A DNA stretch of 64,000 nucleotides from an uncultured Lachnospiraceae bacterium (lineage in GTDB: Bacteria; Bacillota; Clostridia; Lachnospirales; Lachnospiraceae): assembly GCA_947178145.1 (NCBI GenBank), contig CAMWXE010000021.1, positions 1-64,000 on the forward strand, given 5' to 3'. The notes under the pieces are model-generated. The model searched no databases. It was not told the origin of the DNA and saw nothing but the letters and a program-made list of their open reading frames with translations. Numbering within the stretch: position 1 is the stretch's first letter; each line of letters opens with the position of its first letter. Made by a program: the position numbers and the translations under genes. Shown in pieces: positions 48,818-57,999 of this stretch.

Positions 48818-49753
48818 ATGGATGTAAAACGGGATACTATATCAAGAATAAATGAGAAGTTTCATAAGATGAGCAAGAGCCACAAAAAGTTGGCTACTTT
48901 TGTCATTGACCATTATGAGCAGGCTGCTTTTATGACGGCCGCAAAGCTTGGAAAAGCAGTAGGTATCAGTGAGGCTACTGTTGTGCGGTTTGCGTATGCA
49001 CTGGAATATGAAGGCTATCCTGAATTTCAGGAAGCGTTGGCTGAATGGGTCAAGAAGAGGCTGAACACGGTACAGTCAATTGGCGCGAAATATGGGGCAA
49101 GTACACAGGCAGAGATATTGACTTCGGTTTTGAGTTCTGATATTGTGAAAATTGAAGACACTATGGAACACATTGATGCGCAGGCGTTTGAGACGGCAGT
49201 TGACATTATTTTGGCCGCAAAGCACATATATATTATCGGACTGCGAAGCTGTAAGCCGCTTGCACAGTTTCTCCATTTCTATCTCAATATGATTCGGGGA
49301 GATGTTTATCTGCTTGATTCGACCAGCACCTCAGAAACCTTTGAGCAGATGTTAAGAATTAATGAGAAGGATGTTGTGATTGGAATCAGTTTTCCGAGAT
49401 ATTCGATGAGGACACTCAAGGCTATGGAGATGGCAAATGATAAAAATGCAAAGGTGATCACGTTAACAGATACGATTCATTCACCAATGTGTCTCTATTC
49501 GTCCTGTAATCTGTTGGCGAGAAGCGATATGGTGTCAATTGTGGATTCACTTGTCGCGCCGTTGAGCCTGATCAATGCGCTGGTGGTGGCGCTGTGCCTG
49601 CGAAGACCTGACGACGTGAAGAAGAGTTTGGAATCTCTTGAGTATGCGTGGGATAATTATCAGGTATATTTGAAGGATGAGATAAATTTTATTGATGAAG
49701 AAATGCTGAATACGCCATTGCATGTTCAGATGGTGCAGCGGAGAAAGAGATAA
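48818..49753 (+). CDS. MurR/RpiR family transcriptional regulator
   Basis: LGKAVGISEATVVRFAYALEYEGYPEFQEAL plus SIS domain (IYIIGLRSCKPLAQFLHFYLN). Confidence 0.93.
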   Translation: MDVKRDTISRINEKFHKMSKSHKKLATFVIDHYEQAAFMTAAKLGKAVGISEATVVRFAYALEYEGYPEFQEALAEWVKKRLNTVQSIGAKYGASTQAEILTSVLSSDIVKIEDTMEHIDAQAFETAVDIILAAKHIYIIGLRSCKPLAQFLHFYLNMIRGDVYLLDSTSTSETFEQMLRINEKDVVIGISFPRYSMRTLKAMEMANDKNAKVITLTDTIHSPMCLYSSCNLLARSDMVSIVDSLVAPLSLINALVVALCLRRPDDVKKSLESLEYAWDNYQVYLKDEINFIDEEMLNTPLHVQMVQRRKR

Positions 49754-49761
49754 GAAAAAAT

Positions 49762-51147
49762 ATGGCAGATATCGTAATCGTAGGCGGCGGCGCAGCGGGG
49801 ATGATGGCGGCAATTGCTGCGGCAGGCGCAGAGAATAGCGGCAGAAACAGCGTTTTTTTGATTGAAAAAAATGAAAAACTGGGAAAAAAATTGTTTATCA
49901 CAGGAAAGGGCAGATGCAATGTGACAAATGCCTGTGCGGTTGAGGATTTTTTTCCAAATGTGATGGAGCACGCAAAGTTCCTGTACAGTGCAGTGTATGG
50001 TTTTGACAATCAGGCTGTTATGGATTTTTTTGAGAGTGCGGGCTGTCCGTTGAAAATCGAGAGAGGGCAGAGAGTGTTTCCAAAATCCGACCATAGCTCG
50101 GATATTATAAAAGCATTGGAACACGAGCTGAAAAGGCTTAATGTGCAGGTGCTGCTGAACACCGAGGTGAGAAGGATAACAACAATCCCGCACGAGGCCG
50201 AAGCAAAGAATCATGTTATCAATATGGAAACCGGGAAGAATCAATATAGTAAGAAAAAGCAGAGCAGCAAGAAAAAGCAAAAGTGCTGTGCTGCGATTGC
50301 TAAGATTGAGTTATTTGACAAAAGGAGCAAAAAGAAGTCAGAGAAAAATGTGGATCAGCTGATTATTGCGACAGGAGGATGTTCCTATATTTTGACTGGT
50401 TCGACAGGTGATGGATATCGATTTGCCGAGGGATGCGGACACAGTATCACACCTACGATGCCGGCGCTTGTGCCGTTTTCGATAGAGGAGGATTGGTGCA
50501 GTAAGCTGCAGGGACTCTCACTGAAAAATGTACAGGCAAGCGTGGAGGTGGATGGCAGGCAGATATATTCCGATTTCGGAGAAATGCTCTTTGCACATTA
50601 TGGGGTCAGTGGCCCTTTGATTTTGAGTGCAAGCAGTCATTATGTCCACAAAGCATGCAAAGACGGAAGAAAAGATAAGAAGCAGGCAAAACTTTTTATT
50701 GATTTGAAACCAGCACTTACAAAGGAACAGCTGGATAAGCGTATTCTGAGGGAGTTTGACGACAACAAAAACAAACAGTTCAAAAATGTGATAAACAGTC
50801 TCTTTCCCGCAAAGCTCATGCCAGTCATGCCAATGCTTTCTGGTATTGACCCCGATAAGCGTGTCAATGAGATCACAAAGGAGGAGCGGGAACGTTTCGT
50901 GCAGGCAATGAAACGGATGGAGCTTACAATAACAGGTGTGCGGGATTACGATGAGGCGGTAATCACAAAAGGCGGCGTATCGACAAGCGAGGTTTCGCCC
51001 TCAACGATGGAGTCGAAACTTGTGAAAGGGCTGTATTTTGCAGGGGAAGTGCTTGACCTGGACGCGCTTACAGGCGGATTTAACCTCCAGATCGCATGGT
51101 CTACGGGATATTTGGCAGGAATAAGTGCGGCGTCTGGCACAACATAA
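49762..51147 (+). CDS. HI0933/BaiN-like NAD(P)/FAD-dependent oxidoreductase
   Basis: DIVIVGGGAAGMMAAIAAA, LFITGKGRCNVTNA, LYFAGEVLDLDALTGGFNLQIAWSTGYLAG. Confidence 0.92.
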   Translation: MADIVIVGGGAAGMMAAIAAAGAENSGRNSVFLIEKNEKLGKKLFITGKGRCNVTNACAVEDFFPNVMEHAKFLYSAVYGFDNQAVMDFFESAGCPLKIERGQRVFPKSDHSSDIIKALEHELKRLNVQVLLNTEVRRITTIPHEAEAKNHVINMETGKNQYSKKKQSSKKKQKCCAAIAKIELFDKRSKKKSEKNVDQLIIATGGCSYILTGSTGDGYRFAEGCGHSITPTMPALVPFSIEEDWCSKLQGLSLKNVQASVEVDGRQIYSDFGEMLFAHYGVSGPLILSASSHYVHKACKDGRKDKKQAKLFIDLKPALTKEQLDKRILREFDDNKNKQFKNVINSLFPAKLMPVMPMLSGIDPDKRVNEITKEERERFVQAMKRMELTITGVRDYDEAVITKGGVSTSEVSPSTMESKLVKGLYFAGEVLDLDALTGGFNLQIAWSTGYLAGISAASGTT

Positions 51148-51201
51148 CGATGGGATGCGGAATCGTTACATAATTTTAGAAATGATAGGAGAAAATATTA
51201 G

Positions 51202-51876
51202 ATGAGTCATAATATTGCTATTGCAATTGATGGACCTGCCGGAGCAGGTAAAAGCACGATCGCGAGGTTGATCGCAAAGAGAAAAGGATATATTTATGTG
51301 GATACAGGGGCAATGTACCGTGCCATGGCGTTGTATTTCATTGAACAGGGAATCGGTGCTGACGAGCAGGATCGGATCAGCGAGGCGGCGTCAGATGTGG
51401 ATGTGACGATCACTTATGAGAATGGTGAACAGGTCGTGTGGCTCAATGGCAGAAATGTGAATGGTCTTATCCGCACAGAAGAGGTGGGAAAAATGGCGTC
51501 TTCTGGCAGTGTGAATAAAGAAGTAAGGAAAAAGCTTGTGGAATTGCAACAGGCACTTGCCCGGAAGGAAAGTGTTGTCATGGACGGCAGGGATATTGGA
51601 ACCTGTGTACTGCCAGATGCCAGTGTAAAAGTATATCTGACCGCGGACAGCCATGTGAGAGCGGTGAGGCGCTATGAGGAGCTAAAGGCAAAAGGACAGG
51701 AATGTGACCTTGATGTAATAGAGAAAGACATTATAGACCGCGATTACCAGGATATGCACAGAGAACTTTCGCCGCTAAAGCAGGCCGAGGACGCAGTGCT
51801 TGTTGACTCGTCAGACATGACAATTGAGCAGGTGGCAGAGGCTATCATCAATCTGTGTGATAAAGGAGCCAGGTAA
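51202..51876 (+). CDS. cmk: Cytidylate kinase
   Basis: IAIDGPAGAGKSTIARLIA, YVDTGAMYRAMAL, VMDGRDIGTCVLPDASVKVYLTA. Confidence 0.95.
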   Translation: MSHNIAIAIDGPAGAGKSTIARLIAKRKGYIYVDTGAMYRAMALYFIEQGIGADEQDRISEAASDVDVTITYENGEQVVWLNGRNVNGLIRTEEVGKMASSGSVNKEVRKKLVELQQALARKESVVMDGRDIGTCVLPDASVKVYLTADSHVRAVRRYEELKAKGQECDLDVIEKDIIDRDYQDMHRELSPLKQAEDAVLVDSSDMTIEQVAEAIINLCDKGAR

Positions 51877-52724
51877 TGGAAGTGGTATTGGCAAAGTCGT
51901 CAGGTTTTTGCTTTGGCGTCAGGCGTGCGGTTGACACAGTATATGAGCAGGCAGACAAAACGGATGCTATTTATACGTATGGCCCGATTATTCACAATGA
52001 AGAAGTCGTCAGGGATTTAGAAAAAAAAGGCGTAAAGGTGCTGAACAGCAAAGAAGAGCTGGAAGCTCTTGAGAGTGGAAGTGTTATCATTCGCTCCCAC
52101 GGCGTGTCAAAAGACATCTGTGAATTAATTGAGGACAAAGGACTTGCGTGTATCGATGCAACCTGTCCGTTTGTCAAGCGAATCCACAAGATTGTTGAAA
52201 AAGAGTCCGGAAACGGAAGGCGGATTGTCATCATCGGAAATGATGGTCATCCAGAGGTAGAAGGGATTAAAGGGTGGTCAAAGTCACCAACTGTCGTGAT
52301 TGAATCGCAGGAAGAGGCACAGAATTTCACGGCGAAAAACAACGAAAAACTATGTATTGTGTCACAAACGACATTTAACTACAAGAAATTTCAAGATTTA
52401 GTTGAAATTTTTCGAAAAAAAGGTTATGATATAATTGTTGCGAATACTATATGTAATGCAACGGAGGAACGTCAAAGGGAAGCGGTTGAATTGGCTGCCA
52501 GAGCTGACGTTATGATTGTGATAGGTGGTACTCACAGTTCCAACACACGGAAGCTTTACGAACTATGCCGAAGTGAATGTGAGAATACTTACTATATACA
52601 AACACTGGAAGACCTGCAATTAGAGTTACCTAATTCTGTAGAACTGGTGGGCATCACAGCGGGGGCTTCTACCCCAAACAAAATAATTGAGGAGGTTCAA
52701 AATTATGTCAGAATTAACTTTTGA
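51876..52724 (+). CDS. ispH: 4-hydroxy-3-methylbut-2-enyl diphosphate reductase
   Basis: SSGFCFGVRRAVDTVYE, YTYGPIIHNEEVV, DATCPFVKRIH, GITAGASTPNKIIEEV. Confidence 0.96.
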   Translation: MEVVLAKSSGFCFGVRRAVDTVYEQADKTDAIYTYGPIIHNEEVVRDLEKKGVKVLNSKEELEALESGSVIIRSHGVSKDICELIEDKGLACIDATCPFVKRIHKIVEKESGNGRRIVIIGNDGHPEVEGIKGWSKSPTVVIESQEEAQNFTAKNNEKLCIVSQTTFNYKKFQDLVEIFRKKGYDIIVANTICNATEERQREAVELAARADVMIVIGGTHSSNTRKLYELCRSECENTYYIQTLEDLQLELPNSVELVGITAGASTPNKIIEEVQNYVRINF

Positions 52725-53862
52725 ACAAATGTTAGAAGAATCATTAAAAACTATTCATACAGGAGAGGTAATTGAAGGTACAATCATCGATGTCAAGCCA
52801 GATGAAGCAATCCTTAACATCGGTTACAAGTCAGATGGTATTCTTACACGTAACGAGTACACCAATGAACCCAACGTTGACCTTACAACACTCCTGAATC
52901 CTGGTGACAAGATGGAAGTTAAGGTTCTCAAAGTAAACGATGGCGAGGGACAGGTTCTCCTGACCTACAAGAGACTTGCAGCCGACAGAGGCAACAAGAG
53001 AATTGAAGAAGCATTTAACAACAGGGAAGTATTGTCAGCAAAAGTATCACAGGTATTGGATGGCGGCTTGAGCGTAGTGGTAGATGAGGTTCGCATCTTT
53101 ATCCCGGCAAGCCTTGTATCAGATGTGTATGAGAAAGATCTGAATAAATATGCCGGACAAGACATAGAATTTGTGATTAGTGAATATAATCCTAAGAGAA
53201 GAAGATACATCGGTGACCGCAAGCAGCTGATCGTTGCGAAGAAGGCTGAGATGCAGAAAGAATTATTCGCAAGAATCAGTGCTGGTGATGTCGTGGAAGG
53301 TACTGTTAAGAATGTTACAGATTTCGGTGCATTTATTGACCTTGGAGGAGTGGACGGACTGCTTCACATCTCAGAAATGTCATGGGGACGCGTTGAGAAT
53401 CCTAAGAAAGTATTCAAGGTTGGTGAGACACTGAAAGTGTTGATCAAGGATATTGACGGAAGTAAGGTAGCATTATCATTGAAGTTTGACGATTCCAATC
53501 CCTGGAAGAATGCATCCACAAAGTATGCTGTTGGAAATGAGGTGACAGGTAAGGTTGCCAGAATGACTGATTTCGGCGCTTTTGTGGAACTTGAGCCGGG
53601 TATTGATGCATTGCTGCATGTCTCTCAGATTGCAAAAGAGCATATCGAGAAGCCGTCTGATGTGTTATCTGTAGGACAGGAAGTGACAGCAAAGGTGGTT
53701 GACTTTAATGAGGAAGGCAAGAAGATTAGCCTTAGCATCAAGGCATTGCTTGTTCCAGAGGCAAAGGAAGCTCCAGCGGCAGCGAAGGAAGATGATTCCG
53801 ATGTAGTATCGGTGGATATCGACGCTGTGATTGCAAAGCAGGAAGCAGAGGATGCTCAATAG
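52705..53862 (+). CDS. rpsA: 30S ribosomal protein S1 homolog
   Basis: Several S1 domains (GDVVEGTVKNVTDFGAFIDLGGVDGLLHISEMSWGRV; GNEVTGKVARMTDFGAFVELEPGIDALLHVSQI); ATG 52705 after gaggaggt. Confidence 0.95.
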   Translation: MSELTFEQMLEESLKTIHTGEVIEGTIIDVKPDEAILNIGYKSDGILTRNEYTNEPNVDLTTLLNPGDKMEVKVLKVNDGEGQVLLTYKRLAADRGNKRIEEAFNNREVLSAKVSQVLDGGLSVVVDEVRIFIPASLVSDVYEKDLNKYAGQDIEFVISEYNPKRRRYIGDRKQLIVAKKAEMQKELFARISAGDVVEGTVKNVTDFGAFIDLGGVDGLLHISEMSWGRVENPKKVFKVGETLKVLIKDIDGSKVALSLKFDDSNPWKNASTKYAVGNEVTGKVARMTDFGAFVELEPGIDALLHVSQIAKEHIEKPSDVLSVGQEVTAKVVDFNEEGKKISLSIKALLVPEAKEAPAAAKEDDSDVVSVDIDAVIAKQEAEDAQ

Positions 53863-53879
53863 ATTTTAGAATTGTATCA

Positions 53880-53920
53880 CAAATATAATATCAGAGCAGT
53901 GTGCTCTGATATTATATTTG
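53880..53920 (+). terminator. Hairpin after rpsA with a ~19-bp stem
   Basis: CAAATATAATATCAGAGCA gtg TGCTCTGATATTATATTTG. Confidence 0.75.
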
Positions 53921-54029
53921 TTCATGTTACAGGAAGCTGCAGCTTTGATGCAAATCATACTCTACTCGATTTTTGAGGTGCTAAGCGGGAGTGTGCAAGG
54001 GAAATATAGAAAAGGAAAGGGGAATACTC

Positions 54030-54809
54030 ATGGTTTATGATTATGAATATTTCAAAAAAGAAGTTTTTGCACTGACTAAAATTGATTTGAATGCATACAA
54101 GGAAAAACAGATGAAGCGTCGAATCGATACTCTGATTGCAAAGCATAAGGTAATAGGTTATGATAAATTTGTGGCAAAGCTTCGAGATGATAAAACTGTT
54201 TTCGATGATTTTGTGAATTATCTCACGATTAATGTATCGGAGTTTTATAGAAATCCTGAGCAGTGGAAACTGATGGATCAACAGATTATACCAGAACTGA
54301 TTGGCAGATTTGGCAAAAGCCTGAAAGTGTGGAGTGCAGCGTGTTCCACAGGAGATGAGCCATATTCACTTGTCATGGCATTTTCGAGACATATTCCGCT
54401 CAACCAGATTAATATTATAGCGACCGATATTGACAAGCAGGTTATTGAAAAGGCAAAAATCGGTCTGTACAATGAAAAAAGTATTGCTGCAGTGCCGGAC
54501 GATCTGAAGAAGAAATACTTTACAAAAGTGGGACCGTCTTATCAGATATCGAATGAGATTAAGGCGCGCGTGCAGTTTAAGCAGCACAATCTGTTGAAAG
54601 ACACATATCCTGACAAGTGTGATTTAATTGTGTGCAGAAATGTACTGATTTATTTTACAGAGGAGGCAAAGGATGAAGTGTTCCGCAAGTTCAACACTTC
54701 GTTGAAGCCGGAGGGAATTTTGTTTATCGGAAGCACTGAGCAGATTATGAATTACAAAGAGATCAATTATGAGAGAAAGAATTCGTTCTTTTACATTAAA
54801 AACAAGTAG
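54030..54809 (+). CDS. cheR: CheR-type protein-glutamate O-methyltransferase
   Basis: LTINVSEFYRNPEQW, VWSAACSTGDEPYSLVMAF, IIATDIDKQVIEKAK, CRNVLIYF; ATG 54030 after aaagggg. Confidence 0.93.
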   Translation: MVYDYEYFKKEVFALTKIDLNAYKEKQMKRRIDTLIAKHKVIGYDKFVAKLRDDKTVFDDFVNYLTINVSEFYRNPEQWKLMDQQIIPELIGRFGKSLKVWSAACSTGDEPYSLVMAFSRHIPLNQINIIATDIDKQVIEKAKIGLYNEKSIAAVPDDLKKKYFTKVGPSYQISNEIKARVQFKQHNLLKDTYPDKCDLIVCRNVLIYFTEEAKDEVFRKFNTSLKPEGILFIGSTEQIMNYKEINYERKNSFFYIKNK

Positions 54810-54821
54810 ATTTAACAAGAT

Positions 54822-54857
54822 AAAATCCCAGATGATTAATCAGTCTGGGATTTTTTA
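54822..54857. terminator. Bidirectional terminator between convergent genes
   Basis: AAAATCCCAGA tgattaatcag TCTGGGATTTTTT. Confidence 0.8.
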
Positions 54858-55990
54858 CGATAGGAACCCATCATTTCAAAGACATGGTGCGCATACAGGT
54901 TAAAAGCGTCGCGTTGTGTCTTCAATTCGTCTGTCAGTTCAAAAAATAAATCCTTATCGTCATAGTCCTTTTTAAAAAATGGAGTGAACAGGACTTCCCA
55001 TTGGGGGAGATAGGAGGAACTTTTTCGAGTGTAACAATTTCTTGCAGTGGCTTGTCTGCGGTAATTCTTGTCGACGAAGGATGCCACAGATTTGTGGATT
55101 GCTGTGTCTTCTTTGGGGAGATAGTAGTAATCCTTGTAATTGGAGTAGAAATACTTCAATTCTCCCTCATAAATCGGAATGCGTAGTTTTCCATCTTCTC
55201 CACAGCCTGTAAAATAACAGTTGTTTGCTCCATACGATATATCTATGGGAAGGGCAGTGGGAAGTTTTAAGTTCATGATGATTTCAGAGCACTGTTTTTG
55301 GTTCACATCCTTGTAGTAGTTGGCCTGAACTTTTGTAACCTTGACCGGCAGGTGGAACAGGTCTGGAATTGCAAGGGCTGCGACGATCTCAAGCATTCCC
55401 CTGACATCTTCCTCGTTGTGGAGCAGGAGAAAGTGCTCTTTTTCCGCATCATGGTTCAGGACATATTCATGGTAAATGTCGATCAGCTCACCGCCTGTGT
55501 ATTGGTCTTCACGGACTGTGGCAGTGACAAAATTTTCAATTGTCTTTTGTTTGCAGTTCGGAAGCTTTAAGAAGGTCTTGTAAGGCGACAGGCGTCTGTA
55601 AATATCAATTCCCTCAAAATCATCAAAATTGAAATGGATATTGTATTGCTGCAGTTTGTTCTGCAGATAGGGGATATCGAACTGGTTCCCGTTAAAGTGA
55701 ATCAGATAGCGGTATGGTTTGGCAAATGTGGCAAAAGCGTTTAATACATTGACTTCATCCTCGTAGTTGGTTGCAAGCCACTGAATGGTGTGCCAGCAGG
55801 CGGCTTTGCCAGTATCCTCGTCAAGAAAGGCGCAGCCAATCATATAGAGAGTGGAACTTCGCACATATAGTCCGGTTGTCTCGATATCAATAAATAACGT
55901 ATGTTTTGGTACACAGAAATTTTCAATTGGATATTTTGGGGACAAAATCCCCAGGTTTTTCTGAATGCATTTCATAATTGTATTTTGCAC
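54836..55990 (-). CDS. Ribonuclease H-like / YprB-like 3'-5' exonuclease domain protein
   Basis: TLFIDIETTGLYVRSSTLYMIGC, LIHFNGNQFDIPYLQNKL, HNEEDVRGMLEI. Confidence 0.82.
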   Translation of the reverse strand: MQNTIMKCIQKNLGILSPKYPIENFCVPKHTLFIDIETTGLYVRSSTLYMIGCAFLDEDTGKAACWHTIQWLATNYEDEVNVLNAFATFAKPYRYLIHFNGNQFDIPYLQNKLQQYNIHFNFDDFEGIDIYRRLSPYKTFLKLPNCKQKTIENFVTATVREDQYTGGELIDIYHEYVLNHDAEKEHFLLLHNEEDVRGMLEIVAALAIPDLFHLPVKVTKVQANYYKDVNQKQCSEIIMNLKLPTALPIDISYGANNCYFTGCGEDGKLRIPIYEGELKYFYSNYKDYYYLPKEDTAIHKSVASFVDKNYRRQATARNCYTRKSSSYLPQWEVLFTPFFKKDYDDKDLFFELTDELKTQRDAFNLYAHHVFEMMGSYRKKSQTD

Positions 55991-56205
55991 ATTCCTTTCC
56001 TGTTTGTCTGTTTTGAAATCCTGTACAGATATAACTTACCATATGGTTTGATTTGTGTCAAAATATTTGTGCCATTTTTCCTGGGTTTTCTGTTTAATGA
56101 TTTTACTGTTTGCATCATAGTTCTTCCATGGACAATGTTCGGAAAATGTGTTGAAACGTTGTCCATGGAAGATGAGATACTGCTTTTAAACAGTCGTACA
56201 GTTTC

Positions 56206-57321
56206 TTAAGAAACAGGGATCACAAGTGTCTGATTGGCAAAGATCGTGTAATTTTTCCCGATAATATCCTTATTCGCATCATAGATTTTTCTCCACTGTG
56301 TCCGGTCTCCGTAGACTTTCTCCGCAATCCTGGAGAGATTGTCGCCGCGCTGCACAACGTATGTGTCAGAGGCGGAGGGCTGCTCTGGAAATGCGGGAGT
56401 TGTCGGTGTGGGTGTTGTGGTCTCGGGTGTCGGAACATCAGGAGTTGGAGTCTCGGGAGTGGCAGGTGTTGTTTCCGGGGCTGGAACCGCAGCTGCATTG
56501 CCCAGAAAGACGCTGCTAAATGTTTCTGATATGTCGTTTTTTCCCCACCAGTGTCCAGAGATTCCATCAGGCGTCATTCCCACAGCAGTCAGATTAACAT
56601 CCTGGTCTAAGGTAAAGTAGATCCCATCACCAGCAGACGAATTGTAAAAATAATATTCCTGAAAATCTTCATATGTATAGTATTCATCCAGTTCCCATCC
56701 ACCGCCGATGGAAGCGAAATGACTGTTTGTATAGGTAATTGGCAGGCTGCTTGAATACGAAATGCCATCTTCAAGCCAGATGGCATTGACTTGATACGTT
56801 CCGTCCACCTGCATCCCCTGGAAAGTTCCTGACAGATCATATCCGCTGCCATCATTATACCAGTGTATTGAGTAGGTTCCGCTTCCGCCTGGAAAATCAG
56901 CGTCATAGGTTCCTGTAAAGAGTTCATAATAATTGCTGTTCAACAGAAGCGTCGTTCCGGTTCCCTGACGCAGATTGTTCACCATTTGGCCAAAATACCA
57001 CCAATATCCGCCGTCAGCCGATACATACAGCATGGCTTTTGTGTTGTCATCAAGGCTGATGACATATCTGTCCGCTCCGCTGTTCTTAACAAACTCTGCA
57101 TAAGTTCTGGTCATGTCGTTTGCATCCAACGCATACATGGATGCAAAATCTCCGCTCTGATAAAGCAGATACATCTGCTGCAGAATATCGTCGAGGGCGG
57201 TCATCTGTGTCTCTTCTGCCTGTACGACCATGGACGGTCCGCTTACAGGTACGCCTGACAGCGCGACTGCCGCTGATACGGCGGCAATGCACAGTACATT
57301 TTTTACATTTCGTAGTCTCAT
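56206..57321 (-). CDS. Secreted LysM-domain protein
   Basis: Signal peptide; Pro/Thr-rich linker; DTYVVQRGDNLSRIAEKVYGDRTQWRKIYDANKDIIGKNYTIFANQTLVIP. Confidence 0.88.
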   Translation of the reverse strand: MRLRNVKNVLCIAAVSAAVALSGVPVSGPSMVVQAEETQMTALDDILQQMYLLYQSGDFASMYALDANDMTRTYAEFVKNSGADRYVISLDDNTKAMLYVSADGGYWWYFGQMVNNLRQGTGTTLLLNSNYYELFTGTYDADFPGGSGTYSIHWYNDGSGYDLSGTFQGMQVDGTYQVNAIWLEDGISYSSSLPITYTNSHFASIGGGWELDEYYTYEDFQEYYFYNSSAGDGIYFTLDQDVNLTAVGMTPDGISGHWWGKNDISETFSSVFLGNAAAVPAPETTPATPETPTPDVPTPETTTPTPTTPAFPEQPSASDTYVVQRGDNLSRIAEKVYGDRTQWRKIYDANKDIIGKNYTIFANQTLVIPVS

Positions 57322-57446
57322 TTTTTATCCTCCATTTGTGATTTAGATTAGGAATATCTGCTGCCGTATGTGCAGCACTGTACTATAGGCAAACGCTTTC
57401 GGAATTCAGTAACAGATTTTGCCAACAGAGCCGCATATTTTTACTT

Positions 57447-57507
57447 TGTCTTATGACAGGACACAATATTCCAGAAAGTATTATATCATTCATTTTGTCC
57501 TATGACA
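57447..57507 (+). promoter_or_regulatory. Two copies of a TGTC-N-TAT-GACA palindrome-like box
   Basis: TTTGTCTTATGACAGGACA at 57445-57463 and TTTGTCCTATGACAAGACA at 57494-57512, directly upstream of the XRE gene. Confidence 0.6.
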
Positions 57508-57533
57508 AGACATTTTTGGGAGGAGAAGAAGCA

Positions 57534-57788
57534 ATGGCAAGAATTATTGATACAGAGGCAAAAAACATGGTGGGCAAAAAAGTGAAGTATTACAGGAAGG
57601 CTGCAAAGATGAGTCAACAGGAATTATCCGACAAATTGGAGGTTCTGGCTATCTATATCTGCCGCGGTTCCATCTCGAGGATTGAGGACCAGACAAGAAC
57701 GGTGACGGACATAGAACTGTGGGGGCTGTCACAGGTGTTAAAGGTTTCAATTGATATTTTTTTTGAGGATAAATCAGGCGAACAGTGA
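57534..57788 (+). CDS. XRE family HTH transcriptional regulator
   Basis: MARIIDTEAKNMVGKKVKYYRKAAKMSQQELSDKLEVLAIYICRGSISRIEDQTRTVTDIELWGLSQVLKVSIDIFF; ATG 57534 after gggaggag. Confidence 0.88.
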   Translation: MARIIDTEAKNMVGKKVKYYRKAAKMSQQELSDKLEVLAIYICRGSISRIEDQTRTVTDIELWGLSQVLKVSIDIFFEDKSGEQ

Positions 57789-57999
57789 TGGCAGCAATAA
57801 CGGGCAATGTATATATTTTTTAAAAAATTATGATAATTAGTGAAATTTATCGGAATAAATAGTATAATATTTATAAAGATATTGAACAAGCATCAGCATA
57901 TATCTCTTTTGCAGAATCCGCTATGCACAGCATTCGGTTTTGGGAAATGAATTGCACATAGCTGAACACTGCAAATAAAAAGGAAAGAAGGAGCGAAAG

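Noticed and set aside
57453-57533. Upstream extension of the XRE ORF (start 57453)
   Set aside because: The extension runs through the TGTCnTATGACA boxes; ATG 57534 has a strong ribosome-binding site and matches the usual XRE N-terminus.
57797-57900. Possible Rex-binding site upstream of rnfC
   Set aside because: The AT-rich region has no convincing TTGTtAANNNNTTaACAA-type match.
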